From positions 62,001 through 126,000 of the forward strand of contig NZ_JACXYX010000014.1 in NCBI RefSeq assembly GCF_014779655.1: 64,000 bases of DNA, in the 5' to 3' direction. The stretch is from Nocardioides ganghwensis. Its GTDB lineage: Bacteria > Actinomycetota > Actinomycetes > Propionibacteriales > Nocardioidaceae. Below the pieces are notes generated by a model. That model was not told the origin of the DNA. It made no database searches and saw nothing but the letters and a program-made list of their open reading frames with translations. Shown piece by piece: positions 26,174 to 35,200 of the stretch. Positions within the stretch are counted from its first letter, which is position 1, and each line of letters begins with the position of its first letter. The translations under genes and the position numbers were made by a program.

Positions 26174-26467
26174 GTGCAAGCCATCGGCCAGATCCTCTAC
26201 GTCCTCCTGTTCCTGTTCATCGCGCTCCTGTGGGTGCGGTTCATCGTGGACTGGGTGCAGGTCTTCGCGCGCCAGTGGGAGCCGCGCGGCCCGCTCCTGG
26301 TGGCGCTGGAGGGCGTCTACACGACCACGGACCCGCCCATCGTGGCGCTCCGCAAGGTCGTGCCCCCGCTCCGCATCGGCTCGGTCGCGCTCGACCTGAG
26401 CTTCCTGCTCGTGATGGTGGGAGCATGGCTGCTGCTCAACGTGGTCGCCACCATCTTCGGGCTCTGA
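26174..26467 (+). CDS. yggT: YggT family membrane protein
   Basis: 97 residues, start GTG 26174, 14 bases after sepF. Two hydrophobic segments (about 5-25 and 74-95) flank a conserved cytoplasmic part, VYTTTDPPIVALRKVVPPLRIG, of which TDPP and PLRIG are the hallmarks. It sits between sepF and wag31 in most actinobacteria. A role in envelope integrity or osmotic tolerance is suggested for the family but not proven. Confidence 0.9.
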   Translation: MQAIGQILYVLLFLFIALLWVRFIVDWVQVFARQWEPRGPLLVALEGVYTTTDPPIVALRKVVPPLRIGSVALDLSFLLVMVGAWLLLNVVATIFGL

Positions 26468-26570
26468 ACCATCCGCCACACGGGTCACTGTGCCCCGTGG
26501 CTAACCGGGCGCTATTGTCTCCTGACAGCAGAGCCACCGTGATTATCGATCGTGAAAGTTTGGTGAGGTC

Positions 26571-27314
26571 ATGCCGCTGACGCCTGAGGACGTGAGCAAC
26601 AAGCGCTTTACGCCTGTCCGTCTCCGTGAGGGCTACGACATGGGCGAGGTGGACCAGTTCCTCGACGAGGTCGAGGCCGAGCTCGCCCGGCTGACCAAGG
26701 AGAACGACGACCTGCGGTCCAAGCTGTCGGCCGCCCAGTCCGGCGGTGCGTCGACTCCCGCAGCCGCTCCCGTGTCGTTCGCGCCGACTCCCGAGCCGGA
26801 GCCCGAGCCCGAGCCGGAGCCCGTCGCCGCCGCACCGGTCGCCGCCGCGCCCGTGCAGACCATGCGTGTCGAGACGGTCGCCGACGCGTCCAACGCCGCA
26901 GCGCGCCTGCTCGAGATCGCGACGCGCAACGCCGACGAGCTCGTCGAGGACGCCAAGAACGAGGCCGACCGCATCGTCGGCGCCGCGCGCACCAAGGCCG
27001 AGCGCCTCGAGGCCGAGTCGAAGACCAAGGCCGACCGCATGGAGGCCGACGCCCGCCAGCGTTCGCAGATGCTCGACTCCGAGACCGCCGAGCGCCGCCA
27101 GCAGATGTTCGGCGACCTGGAGAAGGAGCGCGACAAGCTCAACAGCGACGTCGAGACCCTCCGCCAGTTCGAGCGCGAGTACCGCTCCCGCCTGAAGACC
27201 TACTTCACGCAGCAGCTGGAGGCGCTCAACAACGGCAGCGAGACGCAGGCGCCCGTCGAGAGCGGCAGCGCGCCCAAGCGTCTGCGCTCCGTGCTCGGCG
27301 ACGACGAGGGCTGA
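26571..27314 (+). CDS. wag31: Polar growth protein DivIVA (Wag31)
   Basis: 247 residues, start ATG 26571. The N-terminal membrane-binding domain is intact (PLTPEDVSNKRFTPVRLREG, then YDMGEVDQFLDEVEAELARL, residues 2-41). A Pro/Glu-rich insert (PEPEPEPEPEP, about 64-80) separates it from a long coiled-coil rich in charged heptads (about 95-220). It marks cell poles and recruits wall synthesis in actinobacteria. TATTGT at 26513-26518 could be its -10 box, though no good -35 is visible. A strong hairpin follows the gene. Confidence 0.95.
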   Translation: MPLTPEDVSNKRFTPVRLREGYDMGEVDQFLDEVEAELARLTKENDDLRSKLSAAQSGGASTPAAAPVSFAPTPEPEPEPEPEPVAAAPVAAAPVQTMRVETVADASNAAARLLEIATRNADELVEDAKNEADRIVGAARTKAERLEAESKTKADRMEADARQRSQMLDSETAERRQQMFGDLEKERDKLNSDVETLRQFEREYRSRLKTYFTQQLEALNNGSETQAPVESGSAPKRLRSVLGDDEG

Positions 27315-27356
27315 TCCCTCCGAGCCCAGCGGCACGGCCTTCGAACAGGCCTCTGA

Positions 27357-27400
27357 AAATGCGAGGACGACCGCCCGTACGGGTGGTCGTTCTCGCATTT
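27357..27400 (+). terminator. Strong 44-base hairpin after wag31
   Basis: The arms AAATGCGAGGACGACC (27357-27372) and its counterpart 27385-27400 pair throughout with only G-U wobbles at two positions, around the self-complementary CCCGTACGGG (27374-27383). The falling arm ends CATTT. It is placed 43 bases after the wag31 stop and ends the division block. Confidence 0.8.
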
Positions 27401-27496
27401 CGGCGAGCCGCTGTTGGTTCGTCAGGCGCCAGCGGCTAGCCTCCCTGCCACCGTGTGGTTCCTGCCACACCCGACGCATGCTGGAGGCCCTCGGAG

Positions 27497-28324
27497 ATGG
27501 CTGGCACCACGCGCAAGTCCCTGGCCGGTACGGCCGCCGCCGCCGCGAAGCGCGTGATGGGCCGCCGCGGAGCCGCCAAGGACGCGCCGGCCTCGACGCC
27601 GACCGCGAAGAAGGCCCCCGCCAAGAAGGCCGCTCCGGCCAAGAAGGCAGCCGCGAAGAAGGCCGCCTCCAAGAAGGCCGCTCCGGCGAAGAAGACCGCT
27701 CCGGCCAAGAAGACAGCCGCGAAGAACGCTGCTCCGGCGAAGAAGACGGCTCCGGCGAAGAAGACGGCAGAGCCGGCCAAGAAGACCGCTGCAAAGAAGG
27801 CCGCGCCGGCCAAGAAGACCGCAACGAAGAAGTCCGCCACACCTACCAAGAAAGCTGCGCCCGTGACGAAGGCCGCCCCGACGCCCGCCAAGAAGGCCGC
27901 GCCGGCGAAGAAGGCACGCAAGGCCACCCCCTCGACCCTGGTGGTCCTCGAGGGCGAGGACGCCTGGACCCGCGCCGAGCTCAACGAGGTCGTCAAGGAG
28001 CTCAAGGAGCACCAGGAGCGACTCACGACGATCGTCGGCCAGTCCGAGCAGGAGCTCGCAGGGCTGATGCGCGACGCCGGTGACGGCGCCGGCCAGGACC
28101 AGGCCGACGTCGGGGCGACCAGCTTCGAGCGTGACCACGAGCTCACCGTCCTCGCCAAGGAGCGCGAGACGCTGGAGCAGATCAAGCGCGCGCTGTCGCA
28201 CATCGACGACGGCACCTACGGCGTGTGCGACTCCTGTGGCAACCCCATCGGCAAGAATCGGTTGATGGCGGTGCCCCATGCCACACTGTGCATGTCATGC
28301 AAGCAGCGCGAGGAGCGTCGCTGA
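27497..28324 (+). CDS. TraR/DksA-type zinc-finger protein with histone H1-like Lys/Ala/Pro tail
   Basis: 275 residues from ATG 27497, behind CTGGAGG. Residues about 35-140 are a low-complexity array of KKAAPAKK-type repeats like eukaryotic histone H1 tails. The C-terminal half is a DksA/TraR module: a coiled-coil (ELNEVVKELKEHQERLTTIV, about 160-180) and a four-cysteine zinc finger (CDSCG, then CMSCK). DksA-type proteins act in the secondary channel of RNA polymerase. The basic tail suggests added DNA or RNA binding. Alanine-lysine repeats are encoded by varied codons, so selection on the protein rather than recent DNA expansion is likely. Confidence 0.88.
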   Translation: MAGTTRKSLAGTAAAAAKRVMGRRGAAKDAPASTPTAKKAPAKKAAPAKKAAAKKAASKKAAPAKKTAPAKKTAAKNAAPAKKTAPAKKTAEPAKKTAAKKAAPAKKTATKKSATPTKKAAPVTKAAPTPAKKAAPAKKARKATPSTLVVLEGEDAWTRAELNEVVKELKEHQERLTTIVGQSEQELAGLMRDAGDGAGQDQADVGATSFERDHELTVLAKERETLEQIKRALSHIDDGTYGVCDSCGNPIGKNRLMAVPHATLCMSCKQREERR

Positions 28325-28911
28325 ACCACAGCGACCAGGCCGATTCCGTCCCTGCCCGCCGTCGCGTCGACGCGCGGCTGGTCTTCGCGGGCGTGGCCCT
28401 GCTGGCGTACGCGCTGGACCTCGGCACCAAGCAGTGGGCGCTGTCGGCGCTGGCCGACGGCGACATCCCGGTCCTCGGTGACTGGTTCACGTTCCACCTG
28501 ACGTTCAACCCGGGTGCGGCGTTCAGCACCGGCACGGACTTCACCATCGTCTTCACCGCCCTCGCGATCGTCGCCGTGGTGGTCGTGCTCTGGCTGAGCC
28601 GCCGGATCGCCAGCACCGGTTGGGCGCTCGCCCTCGGCATCCTGCTCGGCGGTGTGAGCGGCAACCTCACCGACCGCATCGTGCGTCCGCCCGAGCCGTT
28701 CCACGGTCACGTGGTCGACTTCCTGATGCTGCCCAACTGGCCGGTGTTCAACATCGCCGACATCTGCATCAACGTCGCGGCGGGGCTGATCATCCTGCAG
28801 ACCTTCCGGGGCATCAACCTCGACGGCACCCGCGAGGCCTCCACCGGCAAGGACCGCGAGCAGCCGGAGACCCAGCCCGGGTCCGAGCCCGGCTCCGGGT
28901 CGGCGGCGTGA
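28297..28911 (+). CDS. lspA: Lipoprotein signal peptidase (signal peptidase II)
   Basis: 204 residues if started at ATG 28297, inside the preceding gene. Alternatively a CTG at 28321 overlaps the previous TGA as CTGA and has GAGGAG at 28310-28315. Four membrane helices are seen. The catalytic aspartates are in GNLTDRI and FNIADICIN, and FNPGAAFS is also conserved. It removes signal peptides from lipoproteins, for instance the binding protein encoded at 48208. The Glu/Pro-rich tail is not part of the core fold. Confidence 0.93.
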   Translation: MQAARGASLNHSDQADSVPARRRVDARLVFAGVALLAYALDLGTKQWALSALADGDIPVLGDWFTFHLTFNPGAAFSTGTDFTIVFTALAIVAVVVVLWLSRRIASTGWALALGILLGGVSGNLTDRIVRPPEPFHGHVVDFLMLPNWPVFNIADICINVAAGLIILQTFRGINLDGTREASTGKDREQPETQPGSEPGSGSAA

Positions 28912-29846
28912 GCACCCGGGCCGAGCAGCGCACGGTCTTCGTACCCGACGGGCTGGCCGGAGAGCGCGTCGACGCCGCGATGGCGCGCATGTTCGGGTTC
29001 TCGCGCACCAAGGCGGCCGACCTGATCTCCCAGGGCCTCGTCCACGTCGACGGCACCGCGGTCGGCAAGAGCGACCGGGTCCACGGGGGCGCGATGCTCG
29101 ACGTCACCATCCCCGCCGAGTCCGACCCGCTCGAGGTCGTGCCGGAGATCGTCGAGGGGATCCGGATCATCCACGACGACGACGCCATCGTGGTGATCGA
29201 CAAACCCGTCGGCGTCGCCGTGCACCCCTCGCCGGGCTGGACCGGGCCGACGGTCGTCGGGCATCTCGCGGGGGCCGGCTTCCGGATCTCCACCAGCGGC
29301 GCGAGCGAGCGCCAGGGCATCGTGCAGCGCCTCGACGTGGGCACGAGCGGCGTGATGGTGATCTGCAAGTCGGAGCACGCCTACTCCGTGCTCAAGAACG
29401 CGTTCCGCCACCGCACCGTCGACAAGACCTACCACGCGCTGGTCCAGGGCCACCCCGACCCGCTCGCCGGGACGGTCGACGCCCCGATCGGCCGACACCC
29501 GCACCACGACTACAAGTTCGCCGTCATGGCCGACGGGCGGCACAGCGTGACCCACTACGAGACCCTCGAGGCGCACCGCTTCGCCAGCCTGCTCGAGGTC
29601 CACCTCGAGACCGGCCGCACCCACCAGATCCGGGTGCACATGAGTGCGCTCAAGCACCCGTGCGTCGGCGACCTGACCTACGGTGCCGACCCCAGGCTCG
29701 CGGCGCGGCTCGGGCTCCAGCGGCAGTGGCTGCACGCCATGCGGCTCGGCTTCGAGCACCCCGAGACCGGCGAGCAGGTCAGCTACGAGTCCACCTACCC
29801 CGACGACCTCGCGCACGCGCTCGACGTCATCCGGGACGAGCACTGA
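28908..29846 (+). CDS. RluA-family rRNA pseudouridine synthase
   Basis: 312 residues from GTG 28908, overlapping the lspA stop (GTGA). An N-terminal S4 RNA-binding domain ([20 protein letters not shown], about 17-36) precedes the catalytic domain. The active-site motif is [13 protein letters not shown], with the catalytic Asp in RLD, where many relatives have [22 protein letters not shown] follows the family pattern. The lspA-rluD pairing is widespread. The RluD subgroup is likely from context, but the exact target uridines cannot be told from sequence alone. Confidence 0.93.
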   Translation: MSTRAEQRTVFVPDGLAGERVDAAMARMFGFSRTKAADLISQGLVHVDGTAVGKSDRVHGGAMLDVTIPAESDPLEVVPEIVEGIRIIHDDDAIVVIDKPVGVAVHPSPGWTGPTVVGHLAGAGFRISTSGASERQGIVQRLDVGTSGVMVICKSEHAYSVLKNAFRHRTVDKTYHALVQGHPDPLAGTVDAPIGRHPHHDYKFAVMADGRHSVTHYETLEAHRFASLLEVHLETGRTHQIRVHMSALKHPCVGDLTYGADPRLAARLGLQRQWLHAMRLGFEHPETGEQVSYESTYPDDLAHALDVIRDEH

Positions 29847-29865
29847 CGGGACGAGCACAGACGCG

Positions 29866-30579
29866 ATGGGCACCGACGCGACCAACACCGACGTGGAGCT
29901 CCGGCCGGCCTCCCAGGAGGACCTGGCCCCGATCGCCGACGTCCACCTCGCGGCCCGCGCGGGCGCCGGCAGCGCGTTCCCGCCGAGCGTCCACAGCGAC
30001 GACGAGGCCCGGGCGTGGGTGGCCGGCTGGGACCTGGCGGCGTACGACGTGTGCGTGGCCGTGCTCGAGGGCCGGGTGATGGGCTACACCCGTGCCACCA
30101 CGACGTGGCTCGACGATCTCTACGTCCTGCCCGAGGCGCAGGGTCGAGGCGTCGGCAGCACCCTCCTGGCCCGCGTGCTGGCCCTGCACCCCGATGGCAT
30201 CGGGCTGTGGGTGTTCGAGTCCAACCGACCCGCCCGGGAGTTCTACGCCCGCCACGGCTTCGTGGCCCTCGAGCGCACCGACGGCTCGGCCAACGAGGAG
30301 CGCGCGCCCGACATCCGGCTCGTGTGGCCCGGCGCCGACCCGCTGGCCTGCTTCCGCTCGATGATCGACGACGTCGACCTCGCGCTCGGCGACGTGCTCG
30401 CCCGGCGTACGGCGCTGACGCGCGCGGTCCAGGCGGTGAAGCCCTCGGGCGAGCGGGACCCTCGCCGGGAGGCGGAGATCGTCGCCCGGGTCGCCGCGGT
30501 CGTGCCCGACCTCGGTGCCGAGCGGGTCGCGCGGATCGTCGACGTGATCATCACCGAGTCGCTCGACGCCGCCCGCTGA
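29866..30579 (+). CDS. GNAT acetyltransferase fused to a chorismate mutase-like (AroQ) domain
   Basis: 237 residues from ATG 29866. Residues 10-155 form a GNAT domain with the acetyl-CoA motif LYVLPEAQGRGVGSTLL (85-101) and FYARHGFVALER. Residues 161-237 match the AroQ helical fold. Using E. coli numbering, Arg11, Arg28, Lys39, Asp48, Arg51, Glu52 and Ser84 correspond to R164, R180/181, K192, D198, R201, E202 and S232; Gln88 aligns with Ala236. Neither domain is truncated. Whether the second domain makes prephenate or only binds a ligand is unknown. The next gene starts one base after the stop. Confidence 0.8.
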   Translation: MGTDATNTDVELRPASQEDLAPIADVHLAARAGAGSAFPPSVHSDDEARAWVAGWDLAAYDVCVAVLEGRVMGYTRATTTWLDDLYVLPEAQGRGVGSTLLARVLALHPDGIGLWVFESNRPAREFYARHGFVALERTDGSANEERAPDIRLVWPGADPLACFRSMIDDVDLALGDVLARRTALTRAVQAVKPSGERDPRREAEIVARVAAVVPDLGAERVARIVDVIITESLDAAR

Positions 30580-30580
30580 C

Positions 30581-31093
30581 GTGCTGCCGCGAGCCGGGGA
30601 GGTCCTCCACTTCAGCGAGGACCCGGCGATCGGGCGGTTCGTGCCGCACGTCGCCGCCACCGCCCAGCAGGCCGAGGCCTACGTGTGGGCGGTCGACGCC
30701 CTCAACGCCCCCTGCTACTGGTTCCCGCGACAGTGCCCCCGGGTGTGCTCGTGGGGCGACGGAGTCCCGCGGGTCCACGCGATCGAGGACGTCTGGCTGG
30801 ACGCGATGCGGACGACCCGGCTGTACGCCTACCGCTTCGCCGCGGCGGACTTCGCGCCGTTCGGGGACCGGCCGCACGCCCACGTCGCGGCTCGGGCGGT
30901 GTCGCCGCTGGGACCGCCCACGGAGGTGACCGACCTGGTGCGCCTGCACCACGAGCACGGCATCGAGCTGCGGGTCCTCCCGGATCTGGCCGACCACTTC
31001 GCCGGCGTGCGCGAACGGGGGCTGGAGTTCTCCGGGATCCGGATGGGCAACGCCGGCATCGGACCGGCCGGTCCGTTCCCGACCCGGCGCTGA
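30581..31093 (+). CDS. DUF6886 family protein
   Basis: 170 residues, start GTG 30581, one base after the GNAT fusion. The opening LHFSEDPAIGRFVPHVA and the core VWAVDALNAPCYWFPRQCPRV, split by Ala/Pro, resemble a small family of bacterial proteins with HFSEDP and YWFPRDCPR motifs. These recall ADP-ribosyl-glycohydrolase-unrelated cytosolic proteins of unknown role. No membrane segment or signal peptide is visible. The tight spacing points to co-expression with the GNAT gene. Confidence 0.7.
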   Translation: MLPRAGEVLHFSEDPAIGRFVPHVAATAQQAEAYVWAVDALNAPCYWFPRQCPRVCSWGDGVPRVHAIEDVWLDAMRTTRLYAYRFAAADFAPFGDRPHAHVAARAVSPLGPPTEVTDLVRLHHEHGIELRVLPDLADHFAGVRERGLEFSGIRMGNAGIGPAGPFPTRR

Positions 31094-31157
31094 CCACCGC
31101 GTCGACCACCCTTGACCCGCGCCGATCCCGGCCGAGGTCGCCGGGCAGGATGGGCCC

Positions 31158-32132
31158 ATGCTGCTCCATGACGACGTGATCGAGGAGTACCGCGACTTCG
31201 CGACGTACGCCGCGGGCGCCTCGCCGTGCTTCGAGGAGTGGGCGCTGGGCGTCGCCGGTGACGACGAGGTGCTCGAGTGGCTCGGCACCCTGCCGTCGGT
31301 CAAGCGCCAGCCGAACCTGGTCTTCGCCGCCGCGCGCTGGCACGGCGCGCCCGCCCCGGGACCGTACGAGGGGTTGCGCCGCGTCCTGCGCGAGCAGGAG
31401 CCGGCGATCCGCGAGACCGTCATGACCCGGGCGACCCAGACCAACGAGGTGGGACGGCTCGCCACCCTCACCCCCGTGCTCGGCCTCGTCGAGGGTCCGC
31501 TCGCGCTGGTCGAGGTGGGCGCGAGCGCGGGCCTGTGCCTGTTCCCCGACCGGTACGACTACGACTGGTCGCCCGCGGGCACGCTGCGGGGGAGCGGTGG
31601 ACCGCTGCTGGGCGCGCGGGTCACGGGTCCGCTGCCGGTGCCGTCGGCCCACCCCGACGTCGCGTGGCGCGGCGGCGTCGACCTCAACCCCCTCGACGTG
31701 ACCGACGCCGACGCGACGGCCTGGCTGGAGAACCTCGTCTGGCCCGAGCAGGACGAGCGGCGCGACCGGCTCCGCGGGGCGATCGAGGTGGCTCGCGCCG
31801 AGCCGCCGGCGGTGCGGAGCGGCGACCTGTTCGAGCACCTGCCCGGGCTGCTGGACGACGCGGCTCCCCATGGCACGCCGGTGGTGTTCCACTCCGCCGT
31901 GATCGCCTATCTCGAGCAGCCCGACCGGGAGCGGTTCCACGACCTCATGTCGGAGCTGGTGGCGGCGGGCAGGTGTCGGTGGGTCAGCAACGAGGGGCGC
32001 CGGGTCCTGCCTCGCGTGCTGCCGCGCGTCACCGGTGACAGGGAGGTCCCGTCCGGCCGGTTCGTGACCGCGCTGGACGGTGTCCCGGTGGCCCACAGCC
32101 ACGGTCACGGCCACGCCATCGACTGGCTGTGA
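31158..32132 (+). CDS. DUF2332 family protein
   Basis: 324 residues, start ATG 31158. The family pattern is clear: FATYAAGASPCFEEWALGVA near the start, then RQPNLVFAAARW, TQTNEVGRLATLTPVL, and LVEVGASAGLCLFPDRYDY in the middle (glycine motif like that of SAM-binding folds). VVFHSAVIAYLEQPDR follows. A methyltransferase-like fold is plausible from VEVGASAGL, but no activity is established for the family. It ends 157 bases before dnaE1. Confidence 0.82.
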   Translation: MLLHDDVIEEYRDFATYAAGASPCFEEWALGVAGDDEVLEWLGTLPSVKRQPNLVFAAARWHGAPAPGPYEGLRRVLREQEPAIRETVMTRATQTNEVGRLATLTPVLGLVEGPLALVEVGASAGLCLFPDRYDYDWSPAGTLRGSGGPLLGARVTGPLPVPSAHPDVAWRGGVDLNPLDVTDADATAWLENLVWPEQDERRDRLRGAIEVARAEPPAVRSGDLFEHLPGLLDDAAPHGTPVVFHSAVIAYLEQPDRERFHDLMSELVAAGRCRWVSNEGRRVLPRVLPRVTGDREVPSGRFVTALDGVPVAHSHGHGHAIDWL

Positions 32133-32289
32133 GCGCCCGGACGCGTCGTGTGTCCTGTCGGTGGGGCCGGGCAGACTGACGTAGGCTTGCTGCTCTTCCC
32201 CCCTTCCCGATCAGCGTGGCCCCGCTGAGCAGTCAGCACCCTCGTACGACCCCTGTCAGCGACCCACGAAAGGCGCGGAAGTCTCCTCC

Positions 32290-35200
32290 ATGTCGGCCGG
32301 CTCCTCCACCAGTTCCGCGGGCAACTTCGTGCACCTGCACGTGCACACCGAGTACTCCATGCTCGACGGGGCGTCGCTGCTCGACGGCCTGTTCAGCCGC
32401 ACGAGCGAGCTCGGCATGCCGGCGATCGCGATGACCGACCACGGCAACCTGCACGGCGCCTACGACTTCTACTCCAAGGCCCGCAAGCACGGCGTCAAGC
32501 CCATCATCGGCATCGAGGCCTACCTCACCCCCGGCACCATGCGCGGTGAGCGCCGCCGGGTCCGCTGGGGCCAGGGCGACCTGGCCGAGGAGGGCGGCAA
32601 CGACGTCGCCGGCGGCGGCGCCTACACCCACATGACGATGTGGGCGGAGAGCACCGAGGGGATGCACAACCTGTTCCGGCTCTCCTCGCGCTCGAGCCTC
32701 GAGGGCTACTACTTCAAGCCCCGCATGGACAAGGAGATCCTCGCCGAGCACAGCAAGGGCCTCATCGTCAGCACCGGGTGCCCCAGCGGCGCGATCCAGA
32801 CGCGGCTGCGCCTGGGCCAGTACGACGAGGCGGTGCGCGAGGCCGGCGAGCTCCAGGAGATCTTCGGCCGCGACAACGTGTTCCTCGAGCTGATGGACCA
32901 CGGCATCGACATCGAGAAGCGCGTCCGCGACGACCTGCTGCGCCTCGGCAAGGAGATGGGCCTCCCGCCGATCGCCACCAACGACTCCCACTACAACAAC
33001 CCCGAGGACGCCGCGGCGCACGACGCCCTCATCTGCGTCGCGTCCGGCAAGCGGCTCTCCGACACCAACCGCCTCAAGTTCGACGGCGGCGGCTACTACA
33101 TCAAGTCCGCGGCCGAGATGCGGGAGCTGTGGGCCGACCGGTTCGGCATGCCGGAGGCGTGCGACAACACCCTCGCCATCGCCGAGCGCTGCGAGGTCGA
33201 GTTCACCGAGTCCACCGGCGGCTACATGGCGCGCGCGGACGTGCCCGCCGGCGAGACCGAGGAGAGCTGGTTCCGCAAGGAGGTCTGGCGCGGCATCGAG
33301 GCGCGCTACCCAGGTGAGCGCACCACGCAGGAGGTGCGCGACCGGGTGGAGATGGAGCTCGCGATCATCTCCCAGAAGGGCTACTGCGGCTACTACCTCG
33401 TGGTCGCCGACTTCATCAACTGGGCCAAGGACAACGGCATCCGCGTCGGTCCCGGCCGCGGGTCCGGTGCCGGGTCGATCGCGGCCTACGCGCTGCGGAT
33501 CACCGACCTGTGCCCGCTCGAGCACGGGCTGTTCTTCGAGCGGTTCCTCAACCCCGAGCGCCCGTCGATGCCGGACTTCGACATCGACTTCGACGACGCC
33601 CGCCGCGGCGAGGTCATCCACTACGTCAGCGAGAAGTACGGCGCCGAGCGGGTCGCCCAGATCGCGACGTTCGGTCGCCTCAAGGCCAAGGCCGCCATCA
33701 AGGACGCCGCTCGCGTCCTCGACCACGGCTTCGCGATCGGCGACCGGATCACCAAGGCCTACCCGGCCGACGTGATGGGCAAGGGAGTCGCGCTCAAGGA
33801 CATCTTCAACCCCGACCACAAGCGCTACAACGACGGCGGCGAGTTCCGCGCGCTGCACGGCCAGGACCCCGACGTCCGGACGATCTACGAGACCGCGGTC
33901 GGCCTCGAGGGCCAGATCCGCAACTGGGGCGTGCACGCCGCCGGCGTCATCATGTCGAGCGAGCCGCTGATCGACATCGTCCCGATCATGGCCAGGCCGC
34001 AGGACGGCGCGGTCATCACGCAGTTCGACTACCCGATGTGCGAGTCGCTCGGGCTGGTCAAGATGGACTTCCTCGGCCTGTCCAACCTCCGCATCCTCGA
34101 CGACGCGGTCAGCAACATCGAGGTCAACCGCGGCGAGAAGGTCGTCCTGGAGGAGCTGGGCTTCGAGGACCGCGCGACCTACGAGCTGATGGGCCGCGGT
34201 GACACCCTCGGCGTCTTCCAGCTCGACGGTTCGGGCATGCGGTCACTGCTCCGGTCGCTGCAGCCCGACGCCTTCGCCGACATCACGGCCGTCAGCGCGC
34301 TCTACCGCCCCGGCCCGATGGGTGCCGACTCCCACAACAAGTACGCCCGCCGCAAGAACGGCCGCGAGGCGATCGAGCCGATCCACCCGGCGCTCGCCGA
34401 GGCGCTCGAGCCGGTGCTGGGGGAGACCTACGGCCTGATCGTCTACCAGGAGCAGGTGATGGCGATCGCGCAGGTGCTCGCCGGCTTCACCCTGGGTGCC
34501 GCCGACAACCTGCGTCGCGCGATGGGCAAGAAGAAGAAGGAGGAGCTCGACAAGCAGTACGCCGGCTTCCAGGCCGGCATGCTCGAGCGGGGCTTCCCCC
34601 AGCAGGCCATCGACAAGCTCTGGGAGATCCTGCTCCCGTTCTCCGACTACGCCTTCAACAAGTCGCACTCCGCCGCCTACGGTGTCATCACCTACTGGAC
34701 CGCCTACCTCAAGGCCAACTACCCGACCGAGTACATGGCCGCGCTCCTCACGTCGGTGAAGGACGACAAGGACAAGATGGCGATCTACCTCAACGAGTGC
34801 CGCCGGATGAAGATCCAGGTGCTGCCGCCCGACGTCAACGAGTCCCACGCCAACTTCACGCCCGTCGGCAACGACATCCGCTTCGGCCTGACCGCCGTGC
34901 GCAACGTCGGCAGCAACGTCGTCGACGGCATCGTGTCCGCCCGGGAGGACAAGGGCCGCTACCTCGACTTCAACGACTTCATGGAGAAGGTCCCGGCGCT
35001 GGTGTGCAACAAGCGCGTGGTGGAGTCGCTGATCAAGGCCGGCGCCTTCGACGACATGAAGCACAAGCGTCGCGCCCTCGCAGCCGTCCACGAAACCGCG
35101 GTCGACCAGTTCGTCGACCTCAAGAAGAACGAGGCCATCGGCCAGGACTCGCTCTTCGGGGGGCTCGAGGACGACGACGCGGGCTTCGGCGTCAGCGTCG

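Noticed and set aside
27590..27920. Possible CRISPR-like or satellite DNA in the Lys/Ala repeat region
   Set aside because: Repeat units vary in length and codon choice, have no spacers, and encode one continuous protein tail, so it is coding low complexity.
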